A stretch of 64,000 nt of DNA from a bacterium BMS3Bbin14 (GTDB lineage Bacteria > Desulfobacterota > Desulfobulbia > Desulfobulbales > Desulfobulbaceae): contig BDTX01000006.1 in the NCBI GenBank assembly GCA_002897615.1, positions 1 to 64,000 of the forward strand. Reading direction: 5' to 3'. Positions 44,871 to 53,379 of the stretch are shown piece after piece. Both the position numbers and the translations under genes were made by a program. Positions within the stretch are counted from its first letter, which is position 1. Each line of letters starts with the position of its first letter. The notes under the pieces are model-generated. The model was not told the origin of the DNA and did not search any database. It was given only the letters and a program-made list of their open reading frames with translations.

Positions 44871-46076
44871 CTAACTGAGAGCGGCCAGGGCTTTTTTGAT
44901 CCGGGCCATGCCTTCCTTGATGACTTCCATGGAGGTGGCAAAGGAGAAGCGGACAAAATCGTCGGCGCCGAAGGCGGCACCGGGAACGCTGGCTACCTTG
45001 GCCTCGTCGAGGAAATAATCGGCCATGGCGACGGAGTCGTTGATTTTTTTCCCATTGAATGATTTGCCGTAATAGGCCGAGAAGTTGGGAAAAACGTAAA
45101 AGGCGCCGTTCGGCTTGACGCAGGTGACCCCTTCTATGGCGGTGAGATCGGCGACAAAGAATTCCCGGCGGGGCAGGAAGGCCTGTTTCATGACCGCCGG
45201 AAAATCCTGGGGCCCGGTCAGGGCCGCCAGGGCAGCGTATTGGGCCGGGGCGCAGGGGTTGGAGGTGGACTGGCTCTGAATTTTGTTCATGGCCTTGATC
45301 AGATGTTGCGGCCCGGCGCTGTAACCGATACGCCAGCCGGTCATGGCAAAGGACTTGGAGACCCCGTTTAAGATCACGGTCTGGTCCTGCAGCCGGGCGT
45401 CGACGTCCAGGATATGGGGCGGTTTCCCGTCCAGGTAGGTAATGGTTTCGTAAATATCATCGGTGACCACCAGCCAGCCGCGCTCCAGGGCCATTTTGCC
45501 GATCGCTTCCAGGGCCGGCGCTGAAAAGAGACTGCCGGTAGGATTGGCAGGGTTGTTGACGATGATGGCCCTGGTCCGGTCCGTGGCACAGCGCCTGAGA
45601 ATATCGGGGTCGAGATCGAAATTGTCCTGTTCGGCAAGGGGCACGGCGACCGGTACCCCGCCGGCAAGCTGGACCATGGGGGGATAGGATACCCAGTAAG
45701 GCGCGGGGATCAGCACCTCGTCTCCCGGATCCAGGAGCGCCTGAAAGATATTATACAGGCCGTGTTTGCCGCCGCAGGAGACCTGGATCTGTTCCGGCGT
45801 GTAACTCCGGCCGTGGTCTTTCCTGAGCCGGTTGACCACGGCCTCGCGCAGTTCCTGTATCCCCGGTACGGCGGTATAGCGGGTATGGCCGTCGTCAATG
45901 GCCTTTTTGCCGGCGGCGCAAATATGTTCCGGCGTAGAAAAATCCGGCTCGCCGACGCTGAAGTTGAGGATGTCGGCGCCGGCCGCCTTCAGGGCCTTGG
46001 CCTTGGCATTAACGGCCAGGGTGGGCGAGGGCGCAATCCGGGTGACCCGGTTGGCGAGTGAGATGATTTCTGCCAT
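44871..46076 (-). CDS. PLP-dependent aspartate aminotransferase (class I)
   Basis: A 401-residue fold-type I aminotransferase of the prokaryotic Igamma (AspC/AspB) group. The PLP Lys lies in LNGVSKSFAMTGWRIGY (about residue 239). Also visible are NPANPTGSLF, VTDDIYE and a C-terminal Arg (FVRFSFATS) for the substrate carboxylate. It interconverts aspartate and oxaloacetate with 2-oxoglutarate; substrate range is not certain. It ends where the nuoA promoter region begins, and its own promoter region contains a family-B MITE at 46166-46287. Confidence 0.92.
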   Translation of the reverse strand: MAEIISLANRVTRIAPSPTLAVNAKAKALKAAGADILNFSVGEPDFSTPEHICAAGKKAIDDGHTRYTAVPGIQELREAVVNRLRKDHGRSYTPEQIQVSCGGKHGLYNIFQALLDPGDEVLIPAPYWVSYPPMVQLAGGVPVAVPLAEQDNFDLDPDILRRCATDRTRAIIVNNPANPTGSLFSAPALEAIGKMALERGWLVVTDDIYETITYLDGKPPHILDVDARLQDQTVILNGVSKSFAMTGWRIGYSAGPQHLIKAMNKIQSQSTSNPCAPAQYAALAALTGPQDFPAVMKQAFLPRREFFVADLTAIEGVTCVKPNGAFYVFPNFSAYYGKSFNGKKINDSVAMADYFLDEAKVASVPGAAFGADDFVRFSFATSMEVIKEGMARIKKALAALS

Positions 46077-46165
46077 TTTTTATTTTTCCTTTTTTGCAAA
46101 AAAATGAGGACCCGGCAACAAGGCAATAAATAAGTTTTATTGCCGGTCCTCTTTTTTATCTGGAA

Positions 46166-46287
46166 CCTTGAATCCCTGAGCGCCCGATAACGGCGCGGTG
46201 AAAATCAGCAAATGCGTTTATTCGATAATAATGCAATAAATGTCATAAATTGCATGAAATATCACCTCAAGCCGTCACGGATTCAGG
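46166..46287 (-). mobile_element. family-B MITE with perfect 5-bp target duplication
   Basis: A 122-bp element with ends CCTTGAATCCCTGAGCG and CCGTCACGGATTCAGG. It is flanked by TGGAA on both sides (46161-46165 and 46288-46292). The interior shares GCGCCCGATAACGGCGCGGTGA and the following AT-rich part with the longer copy at 59222-59465, but about 120 bp are missing. It lies 90 bp upstream of the aminotransferase start. CC ends and 5-bp duplications are like IS1380-family elements; no transposase is encoded. Confidence 0.85.
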
Positions 46288-46499
46288 TGGAAATCGTTGC
46301 GGACGAAGCTCCGGGTCCGGGGGGATTTTCCTTGTTTGTTGTGTCGGCGGTCTGAAATTCGGTCCGGCCATATGCCGGTTGAGCAATTTTTCTGTACTCT
46401 GTTCGAGTGGTTTTGGCAATCGGAAATTAAATGATCCCCGGCTGGCCGCCCGGCCGTTACCCGCAGGCTCTCTCTTGGTCCCGGGGAGGCGGTTTTATT

Positions 46500-46683
46500 G
46501 TAACTGGTCACAGGGTGTGAGGCTCTGCGTTATTCCTTACATCCAACCTGTAAGTCGCCATAGGCGCCACAGATTTACGTAGTCGCTGCCGTTCTCATGG
46601 AAGCGACCGAAGGGAGACTCCCGGTAGTCCCTCTATGCGGGCGGGAGTGACCGCGTGAAGATGGGGTGCCTGTGACGGATTAC
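46500..46683 (+). mobile_element. family-A MITE copy 3, with perfect 8-bp target duplication
   Basis: A 184-bp element from GTAACTGGTCACAGG (46500-46514) to CCTGTGACGGATTAC (ending 46683). The 8-bp direct repeat GTTTTATT flanks it exactly (46492-46499 and 46684-46691). The right duplication contains the TAA stop codon of the AsmA-like gene, so the element landed at the very end of that gene without changing its product. The internal end motif here is GTAAGTCGCCATAGG, diverged from other copies. Confidence 0.9.
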
Positions 46684-46686
46684 GTT

Positions 46687-49284
46687 TTATTCGGTTGCCT
46701 TTTGCAGAAGTTTGAACGGCCAGGCGATGGCCCGCTTTATGATATTGATGGGAGCCATCACCGCCTCCTCGGACAGGTTGGTGGTGATGTCCGGGTGTTC
46801 CAGGTTGCCCCTGATTTTCAATGTCGTGTTCAGCGTGCCGTTTTCGCCGAGTAGGGCATAGCCCGCCCAGGGGATTTTGTCGATAATATTGCTGAAACTC
46901 TTCAGGGTATGCAGCGTCATGTCCATATTGATGGTCTTGTTTTTCAAATCGATGACACCGTGGGACCGGCTGTTTATAGAGGTACCGTCGGCGCGGAAGT
47001 CCAGGATGTTCAGCACCCGGTCATGACACTTCAGCAGAACCAGCCCTTCTTTGACCTTATAACCGTGCCGGTTGAATCCCGGCGAGGAAAAGGTTGCCAG
47101 GGCGGGGATGGTATCAATAAAGGCCATGATATTGTTGAGCAGGACATACTCGTTATCATCAATCACCACATTCTTGAATTCCATGTAGCCTTCATAATCA
47201 TCGAACGTCCCGCGCAGTGAGACGTTAAACACCCCGCCCTTCAGATCGACAAAGGGGAGAAACTGATTGGCGAATTTCGCGGATAAATTTTCGCCGTCAA
47301 TAATCATCCCCTTCGGTGTCCGGACGCCGCGGATTACGCCTTTCGGGAGCTCGACGGTAAAGGTGGCTTTTGTGCAATCGCCCTTGATCTCGAATTTTTT
47401 GGCTGGAATGGAGAAGCCGTTGATTTTCAGGGGCGAGTTGTGCCCCGTGATCTGCACCGGCCTGGTCAGCTTGAAGGTGCTGCAGGCCCCGGTGCCGGCG
47501 ACCGTCACCAGGTAGTCGTCCAGGCGGACCTTGATCCGGTCGGTGATCGTCGCGTTTATTTTTCCCTTATTTATTGACAGTTCGGTCTCCTCCGGGGTCG
47601 ACAGGCCCTGAAAAACAAAGGAGGTGACCGGCAGGCCCGCCAGGGAAAGCAGGGTGTTGGGGATATCGGCTGAACCGGAAAAATGAAACCGCTGCATATC
47701 CCTGGTTACAATGTCGGCCTCTCCCCCCTCGATCGCGAGGTGCTGCAGAATGGGGGCAAAAGGCCTGATTGCCGGCAGGCTGGCCAGGACAATATGTTTT
47801 TCCCGGCCGTCAAGGATGATGGTGGTCCGGAAGCGCTGGAGATTGATCCGGGTCGTCGGGCCGCTGAAGTCAACGGTTATCGGGGTGGTAATCTTGGCCG
47901 CCTGCACCAGGGTGTCATTGCCCCGGCGGAGCGTGAGATTATCAATGTCCCCGACCAGGTCGGCCTGTCCGGCAGAGGTGTTGACCGTCCCGCTCAGGCC
48001 GACTCGCAGGATATCCTGATATGAGAGGTCGGCCTGCGAAATGGTGACCTGGTCATCTGTCAGCAGGACCGTTGCCTTGTGGCTCAGAAACGGGCTGCCC
48101 TGCCAGCTCCAGGCGCCCTCGCCGGTCGTGAATGAGCCCTTTGTTGTGACCTTGAAATTGCGGAGATCTATGGTCAGCTGGAGCTTCGCGGCCGTAGTGC
48201 CGCTCTGCTGCTCAAGGGGCAGGTTGATATCGTAGGCCCGGAGGAGCCTGGTAACCGGCGGGTCCAGCATGGTGTCTGTTTTGATAGTGACGGCCAGGAT
48301 GCTGCCGGGCCCGATAACGTGGTCGATATACACCCTGCTGCCGGCAAGATTTTTGTTGCCGTAGGTAGGCCCATCGAGCTGGAAGGAGAGACGGTCGTTT
48401 TGCCAGGTGATACCGAGCTCTTTGCAGTGAACCGGCGGCAGGTCGGGATGAAACAGGATATCGGCGTCTTCGGCCCGGGCTGTTCCCTCAATGCTGTCCG
48501 GACCGATCTCCGGCAGGCCATTTTTTATCCGGCAGCGCAGGCGGAGGCGGTCGATCTGAAATTTTCGGGCCGTAATGTTCCGGGTCAGCCAGATTTTGAC
48601 ATCCTGATCCAGCGGGAGTTGTTTGCCCAGCCTGGCAAGATCGGCAAACGGCTTGGTCCGGACAACGGCGTCAAGGATGTCATGCTGCAGGGACAGCCGC
48701 AGGGTGCCGTTGATACCGGAACCGGTAAAGCCACCTGAGAAATTCAAGAGATCGGAGGCCATGTTGTAGGTCGCCTTGCCGGTAAGACGGACCTGGTAGG
48801 GTTTGATCAGCAGGTGGGATAAATCGATGAAAAATCTTTGATCCTGGTAGTGGATGGCGGCTTTAAGCGCCAAATCGGTGCTGTTGATGCGCACGGTGTT
48901 GTTCCGGTATGACAGGCTGCCGGAATAATCCTGGTAGTTGAGACGATTGATCCGGATCGCCTGTACCAGCGGCGACCACTTTTTTATTGCGGCGGCCAGG
49001 CTGTTAATGGCGGTGGCGGATAAAGTGGTGCTTTTGCGGCCGACGTCAAGCCGGCCGATGTCAAGCCGGCCGATGTCGACAATGAACCCCCGGTCTAACC
49101 GGAGAGAGAGATTTTCGACCCGGACCATGGGCAGGGACAGCCTGTCGATATGAATGCCATGGCTGAGCCCCAACCACGCGAGTCCGGCCAGCACCAGGAG
49201 GGAAATAAGGGTGAAAGACAGCCAGTGCGGTACCCGGGTCGCTTTCCTGGGGAGCCCGGATGATTTTTTATTTTTTAGAATCAA
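46687..49284 (-). CDS. AsmA-like (DUF3971/YhdP-type) envelope protein
   Basis: An 865-residue protein anchored by one N-terminal TM helix (about 21-43) with a very long beta-rich periplasmic part. The C-terminal region (VDLKGGVFNVSLRGTFDDYEGY, GTSINSRSHGVIDLKNKTINMDMTLHTLKSFSNIIDKIPWAGYALLGENG) is typical of AsmA/YhdP-type proteins, bridge-like carriers thought to move phospholipids between the membranes. The annotated start is a TTG at 49284; a nearby alternative is possible. The stop codon sits in the 8-bp target duplication of a MITE. Confidence 0.82.
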   Translation of the reverse strand: MILKNKKSSGLPRKATRVPHWLSFTLISLLVLAGLAWLGLSHGIHIDRLSLPMVRVENLSLRLDRGFIVDIGRLDIGRLDVGRKSTTLSATAINSLAAAIKKWSPLVQAIRINRLNYQDYSGSLSYRNNTVRINSTDLALKAAIHYQDQRFFIDLSHLLIKPYQVRLTGKATYNMASDLLNFSGGFTGSGINGTLRLSLQHDILDAVVRTKPFADLARLGKQLPLDQDVKIWLTRNITARKFQIDRLRLRCRIKNGLPEIGPDSIEGTARAEDADILFHPDLPPVHCKELGITWQNDRLSFQLDGPTYGNKNLAGSRVYIDHVIGPGSILAVTIKTDTMLDPPVTRLLRAYDINLPLEQQSGTTAAKLQLTIDLRNFKVTTKGSFTTGEGAWSWQGSPFLSHKATVLLTDDQVTISQADLSYQDILRVGLSGTVNTSAGQADLVGDIDNLTLRRGNDTLVQAAKITTPITVDFSGPTTRINLQRFRTTIILDGREKHIVLASLPAIRPFAPILQHLAIEGGEADIVTRDMQRFHFSGSADIPNTLLSLAGLPVTSFVFQGLSTPEETELSINKGKINATITDRIKVRLDDYLVTVAGTGACSTFKLTRPVQITGHNSPLKINGFSIPAKKFEIKGDCTKATFTVELPKGVIRGVRTPKGMIIDGENLSAKFANQFLPFVDLKGGVFNVSLRGTFDDYEGYMEFKNVVIDDNEYVLLNNIMAFIDTIPALATFSSPGFNRHGYKVKEGLVLLKCHDRVLNILDFRADGTSINSRSHGVIDLKNKTINMDMTLHTLKSFSNIIDKIPWAGYALLGENGTLNTTLKIRGNLEHPDITTNLSEEAVMAPINIIKRAIAWPFKLLQKATE

Positions 49285-49412
49285 GATGTTTGAAAACTGA
49301 AAATCAAATAGATAAAGTTGCCGCCGGCGGCGGCAAAAGGAGGGCCTTTTGTTCGTCCGGAAACGAGATTATTTTTTGAGCAAACAAGGTACGTGAACTC
49401 GCGAGACTCCAA

Positions 49413-49467
49413 CCTGAATCCGTGACGGCTTGCATCTGCACCGTTCTCGAACGCTCACGGATTCAGG
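49413..49467 (+). mobile_element. family-B MITE, 55-bp palindromic copy
   Basis: CCTGAATCCGTGACGGCTTG is followed directly by the other end (...CGAACGCTCACGGATTCAGG) with only a short spacer, so the whole is almost a pure palindrome of the two element ends. The flanks TCCAA and CCCAA agree at four of five positions, compatible with an old 5-bp target duplication. It lies 128 bp upstream of the AsmA-like gene. Confidence 0.8.
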
Positions 49468-49674
49468 CCCAAGTTACGCCCAGACTCCGGGACACCAGGC
49501 AAAAAGACCGTTTCCGGATGAATACAAGATAACAACTTCAAGGCGTATTCACAATATCCGAGGTATGATTATGGCCTGTAATGCCGATTTTTTTTAAAAG
49601 CTCATTGATTACAAAGGCTCTTGGGGCCATCGGCCAGAAAGATCGTTCCCGGCCGGACACTGATGACGAAAAAA

Positions 49675-49708
49675 TACACGGGGGCAGGCGACCAGCATCG
49701 CCTGCCCC
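49675..49708 (-). terminator. rho-independent terminator of the hsp20 operon
   Basis: GGGGCAGGCGA (49681-49691) and TCGCCTGCCCC (49698-49708) form a perfect 11-bp stem with loop CCAGCA. Read on the minus strand the stem is followed by GTGTATTTTTTCG. It lies about 125 nt downstream of the last hsp20 gene on the same strand. Confidence 0.6.
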
Positions 49709-49834
49709 AGAAAAAAAGAAGGGGGATGCGGGAGGGTCCGCAGCCCGTCTCCCGCCAACGTTGGTAAAAAAAGATACCTGCAGAGCGAGCCCCTTCCGTC
49801 ATCCCCGCTTGACGGCCGTATAGCCGTCATAGGA

Positions 49835-50392
49835 TTATTTTTTAATCTCGATTTGCTTTACTCCCTCCGATTTGGCTGCTGCCTTGCGGGCCAGGCGTAT
49901 CGTCAAAACACCGTTTTTGAAGCTGGCCTCGATGGAATCCTGGTCAGCATCGTCCGGCAATGAAAGCAGCCGTTGAAACGAGCCGTAAGAGCGCTCCATC
50001 CGGTAGTAGTTTTTCTTTTTCTCCTCCTTTTCCAGCTTCTTTTCGCCCGAGATGGTCAAGGTGTTGTCCTCCAGTTCCAGCCGGAGGTCCTCTTCTTCCA
50101 CGCCGGGCACCTCCACGGTGATGGTGTATTCATCGTCAGTCTCGGAGATATCGAGGCTCGGTTTCAAAAGCACGTCGGCCGACAGGGCCGGAAATGTTCT
50201 CTCCATCTCCAGGCCCGGTAGCGCGGGCAGACCGAAGCGGCGGAACGTATCTTCAAACAGCCGGTCAAAGTCCTGGTGAAAGCGGGCGAGAGGATCATTA
50301 TACGCCGGTCCCGACCTCAGGACCGGGACATTCCCGCTCTCGTTCTCTTCTTTCTTGAACCAGTTCCAGGGGTTGAATTTCTTGATGTCCAT
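49835..50392 (-). CDS. Hsp20 small heat shock protein (third of three)
   Basis: A 185-residue alpha-crystallin-type chaperone that holds unfolding proteins. The crystallin domain spans about 85-180 (DISETDDEYTITVEVPGVEEEDL through GVLTIRLARKA). ATG 50392 is chosen because AAGGAGGTGGCTT precedes it; the frame upstream to 50473 overlaps the previous gene. It is the longest of the three and has a distinct N-terminus (MDIKKFNPWNWFKKEENESG). Confidence 0.94.
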   Translation of the reverse strand: MDIKKFNPWNWFKKEENESGNVPVLRSGPAYNDPLARFHQDFDRLFEDTFRRFGLPALPGLEMERTFPALSADVLLKPSLDISETDDEYTITVEVPGVEEEDLRLELEDNTLTISGEKKLEKEEKKKNYYRMERSYGSFQRLLSLPDDADQDSIEASFKNGVLTIRLARKAAAKSEGVKQIEIKK

Positions 50393-50469
50393 AAGCCACC
50401 TCCTTGCAGTTCGCTGGGTATTACGGTATGGGATACTGTGGGAGAAGAGATTTTCCCACACTTCCCGCC

Positions 50470-50856
50470 TCAACCGGCCTTGACTTCTATCTGCCTGGGC
50501 TTCAACGCCTCGGACTTCGGAAGATGCAGCCGCAGGACGCCATCTTTAAGCTCCGCCTTGACTGTTTCCGTATCAATGCCCTGCGGCATGGAAAAAACCC
50601 GCCGGTACTCCGCATCGCCAAACTCTTCAAACAGGGCCTGGTTTCGTGTTTCGAGCGTGCGGCTGCCCGCGATGGTCAGGGAGTTGTTTTCCAGGTTTAC
50701 GGACAGGTTCTCCTGCCTGACCCCTGGTAGATCGGCGAACAGAAGAATTTCCTCGTCGTTTTCAAAGATATCCACCAGGGGGGTGATAACGACTCCCTGC
50801 CGGGTCAATTCAGGGCTGTTCTCTTCCCGGGTGACGATATTCATTCTCTCGCTCAT
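50470..50856 (-). CDS. Hsp20 small heat shock protein (second of three)
   Basis: A 128-residue small heat shock protein with a short N-terminal arm and a crystallin domain (about 28-124: VDIFENDEEILLFADLPGV, ELKDGVLRLHLPKSEA). A GGAGG site precedes the ATG. It lies 50 bp from the upstream and 77 bp from the downstream hsp20 gene; all three are on the minus strand and probably cotranscribed. Confidence 0.94.
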   Translation of the reverse strand: MSERMNIVTREENSPELTRQGVVITPLVDIFENDEEILLFADLPGVRQENLSVNLENNSLTIAGSRTLETRNQALFEEFGDAEYRRVFSMPQGIDTETVKAELKDGVLRLHLPKSEALKPRQIEVKAG

Positions 50857-50906
50857 GGCAAACCTCCATCCGTAGATTTTTCGTAAGAGTTTACCGGGGG
50901 CACTGG

Positions 50907-51359
50907 TTATTCGGTTTTGATTTCGATTTTTCTGGGCCTGGCCGATTCGGCCTTGGGCAGGCGTAAGGATAAAATGCCATTCTGCAAAACGGCCTCAACC
51001 TGGTCGGCCTGCACTTCGACCGGCAGCGTGAAGCGCCGGGAAAAACCGGCCTCGCCTCTCTCCTGGCGATGGACCGAATACCCTTCCGGGGTCAGAGATT
51101 TGCGCTCGCCGCTGATTTCAAGAGAGTTGCCCTGGACTCTCACATTGAGATCCTGGGCCGTAATGCCGGGAAGCTCGACCCGGACTTCCAGGTGGTCGCC
51201 GGCATCATACAGATTCGTCCGCGGCCAGCCGGCAATGACAGCCTGCTCAGGCATCAGGCCCCAGCCCCTGTCAAAATCGGTAAACAGCCTGTTCATCCGG
51301 TTTCTGAAAACATCCATTGCCTGAAACATCCGGTCAACGTCATCCCATCTTGTCAACAT
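50907..51359 (-). CDS. Hsp20 small heat shock protein (first of three)
   Basis: A 150-residue small heat shock protein. The N-terminal arm (MLTRWDDVDRMFQAMDVFRNRMNRLF) is typical of class A bacterial members. The crystallin domain covers about 48-148, with the conserved end GILSLRLPKAE. AAAGGAGGTGGAGCC precedes the ATG. It is promoter-proximal; no clear heat-shock promoter or CIRCE-like inverted repeat was recognised in the 246 bp upstream. Confidence 0.94.
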   Translation of the reverse strand: MLTRWDDVDRMFQAMDVFRNRMNRLFTDFDRGWGLMPEQAVIAGWPRTNLYDAGDHLEVRVELPGITAQDLNVRVQGNSLEISGERKSLTPEGYSVHRQERGEAGFSRRFTLPVEVQADQVEAVLQNGILSLRLPKAESARPRKIEIKTE

Positions 51360-51605
51360 GGCTCCACCTCCTTTTTGCGGTTGATGTTGTAAAGATTGCG
51401 CAGTTAACCGAGGCCGACTGTAAAAGCTATTTAATCATACAAAAACAATTAGTTGTGCTTGAGCCTCTTTATGTTGAAAAAGATAAGTTCGGCAGATTGT
51501 TTGTCAAGAGATGAAACAAAAAAAATAGCCGGGGATTTTTTTAAAAATGCTTCTCTGCGAGATGTCCAAAACGGACGAAGCGAGGTGCCGGGGGGGGGTG
51601 CCGGC

Positions 51606-53375
51606 CTACGGCTCCTTGTATACCGGACAGGGCCGGTTGACGTTATAATTTCGATAGGCCGGGTCAGTGGCCTTCGGATGACACTCCAGGCAGAGGCCGA
51701 CCCGGAGGATGCGTCGCAGCTCCTCACCGTTGAAGGGCCGAAGGTCCTTGCGTGAACCGTGCTGCAGGGGCTTGCCGTCAATGGTGACAAAGTTGTCAAG
51801 CCCCACTGTCCGGCCCTCCAGGGTGTTGAGGCCCTTGTCAACCGGGAAGAAACGCCATTTTCCGTTTTTTTCCACCACCGTTCCTTCGCCCAGGCCGAGT
51901 GTCTTGGGAGAGGCGTGGCAGTCCTTGCAGCTCCGGCCTTTGGCCTGGGTGGTATGAGGACTGATGGCCGCCATGGTGAAGCGGTTGAAGCCGCCGCTGA
52001 TATGGCCGTTTTTGTCAATTGTGGTGACCACGTCCTGGCAGCCGGGGGTCACGATTACCACCCGGTTCCGCCACACCGCCAGCATGGGTTTCTCGTAACG
52101 GATGTAGGACCGGCCTTCCTGCCACCAGCCGGCGGTCGCTTTGATGGTGAGCTTGTCGAGCTGGGTCTCCCTTTCGTCACGCTTGACGTGACAGCCGTAG
52201 CATTGCGGTACCCAAGTGGAGTGGCAGGCCTCGCAGCTTACACGTTTATGGCCGGGATAAAGGCAGACGGTCTTGTTCGGCAGGTCGAGTGGGTGTTGTC
52301 GGCCGTCGATTTTACCGATCAGAACAAAGTGGCCGTTTTTCTTTTCAATATTATTGACCTTCTTGTTTTTGCGGGTGGTGCCGGGATTCTTGGAATGACA
52401 CATCACGCAGCTGATCTCCAGCTGGTCTTCATAGTGGGCATAGTTGGTGCCGTCTCCCATGATTTCGTTCTGGGTATGGCAGTCGATGCAGACCATGCCC
52501 TTTTTATGATGCACATCGTCGGCGATTTTCAGATAAAAACGGTTGCCGGGCAGACGGTGCGGGGAAGGCTCGCACCCTTGGTAGGGGGTGCCGTATCCTT
52601 CAGACTCGAAAATGCCGATATAGGAGAGCCCGATCCGGCCGGAACGATTATGACAGCGAATACAGTTTGCCTCGGGCACCTTTTTGATAATCAAGGGGTG
52701 CGGCCGATTCTTTTTGGAGTCGTTGCCGCTGTCCCCGGCAAAGGAGGTGATCGTCATCCGGGGTTCGCCCTTGGGCTGGACATCGTGACAGGCCGTGCAG
52801 CCGCCGCCCTTTTCATTGAAAAATTTCGGGTATCCGGGCAGGTCGTTTTTCTTTTTCCAGAGATGACAGGTAGCGCAGAGTTTGCGGTAATAATCAAGGG
52901 CCAGCGATGTCCGGCCGCTGTCCATAAGCTTTTTCACGGAATAATCACCGTTCTGGTTGTCCGCTTCGCCCCAGTAGTAGAGCAGGGTTGCCAGGATGCC
53001 CCGGTTGGTGGCCATGAGCGATTTTTTGACCCGGCTGCCATAGGTCGGATGGCAGCCGGCAACGGCGCAGGTTTTGTCCACAACCCGCAGGTCGCCGGGG
53101 TTGAGGACCATGCCCTTGTGGGCCTCCTTTTTGCTGATGGCCAGGGGGTTGCCGAGATGGCAGGGTGAACAGCCCACCACGTTGGCGGCATGGGCGGTGT
53201 CCAGTTTTACCTTGGCGTGACAGGAGACGCACATCTCCACGTAACCGGCCGTGGTCACGGATATCTGTGGCGGCCGCTTGATCGTGGTTTCCCGGAAGAC
53301 CAGGTAGCCGATCAGGGTCATGGCGAGCAGTAGAAAGACGAAGGCGCCGATGAGTTTTCCGGGTGGTCTGGTCAT
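51606..53375 (-). CDS. membrane-anchored 12-heme c-type cytochrome
   Basis: A 589-residue protein with an uncleaved-looking N-terminal TM helix (about 8-28, LIGAFVFLLLAMTLIGYLVF). It has eleven CXXCH motifs and one CX4CH (CAVAGCH, near residue 100), plus many free His residues. It is predicted to face the periplasm as an anchored electron carrier or the cytochrome subunit of a membrane complex. It is not obviously homologous to the pair at 20-22 kb. ATG 53375 is taken since the longer frame overlaps nadE. It starts 4 bp after the nadE stop and is probably cotranscribed with it. The family is not identified. Confidence 0.9.
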   Translation of the reverse strand: MTRPPGKLIGAFVFLLLAMTLIGYLVFRETTIKRPPQISVTTAGYVEMCVSCHAKVKLDTAHAANVVGCSPCHLGNPLAISKKEAHKGMVLNPGDLRVVDKTCAVAGCHPTYGSRVKKSLMATNRGILATLLYYWGEADNQNGDYSVKKLMDSGRTSLALDYYRKLCATCHLWKKKNDLPGYPKFFNEKGGGCTACHDVQPKGEPRMTITSFAGDSGNDSKKNRPHPLIIKKVPEANCIRCHNRSGRIGLSYIGIFESEGYGTPYQGCEPSPHRLPGNRFYLKIADDVHHKKGMVCIDCHTQNEIMGDGTNYAHYEDQLEISCVMCHSKNPGTTRKNKKVNNIEKKNGHFVLIGKIDGRQHPLDLPNKTVCLYPGHKRVSCEACHSTWVPQCYGCHVKRDERETQLDKLTIKATAGWWQEGRSYIRYEKPMLAVWRNRVVIVTPGCQDVVTTIDKNGHISGGFNRFTMAAISPHTTQAKGRSCKDCHASPKTLGLGEGTVVEKNGKWRFFPVDKGLNTLEGRTVGLDNFVTIDGKPLQHGSRKDLRPFNGEELRRILRVGLCLECHPKATDPAYRNYNVNRPCPVYKEP

Positions 53376-53379
53376 AAGG

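Larger units (their letters stand above)
49285..49834. other. intergenic region between AsmA and Hsp20 genes
   Basis: About 550 bp without a credible gene. It contains the short family-B copy (49413-49467), the minus-strand terminator candidate (49675-49708) and a small inverted repeat TGACGGC-CGTATA-GCCGTCA (49810-49829) just after the last hsp20 stop codon. Confidence 0.6.

Noticed and set aside
51759..53168. 469-codon plus-strand frame opposite the multiheme cytochrome
   Set aside because: Antisense shadow. The minus strand has twelve heme motifs, which cannot be chance.
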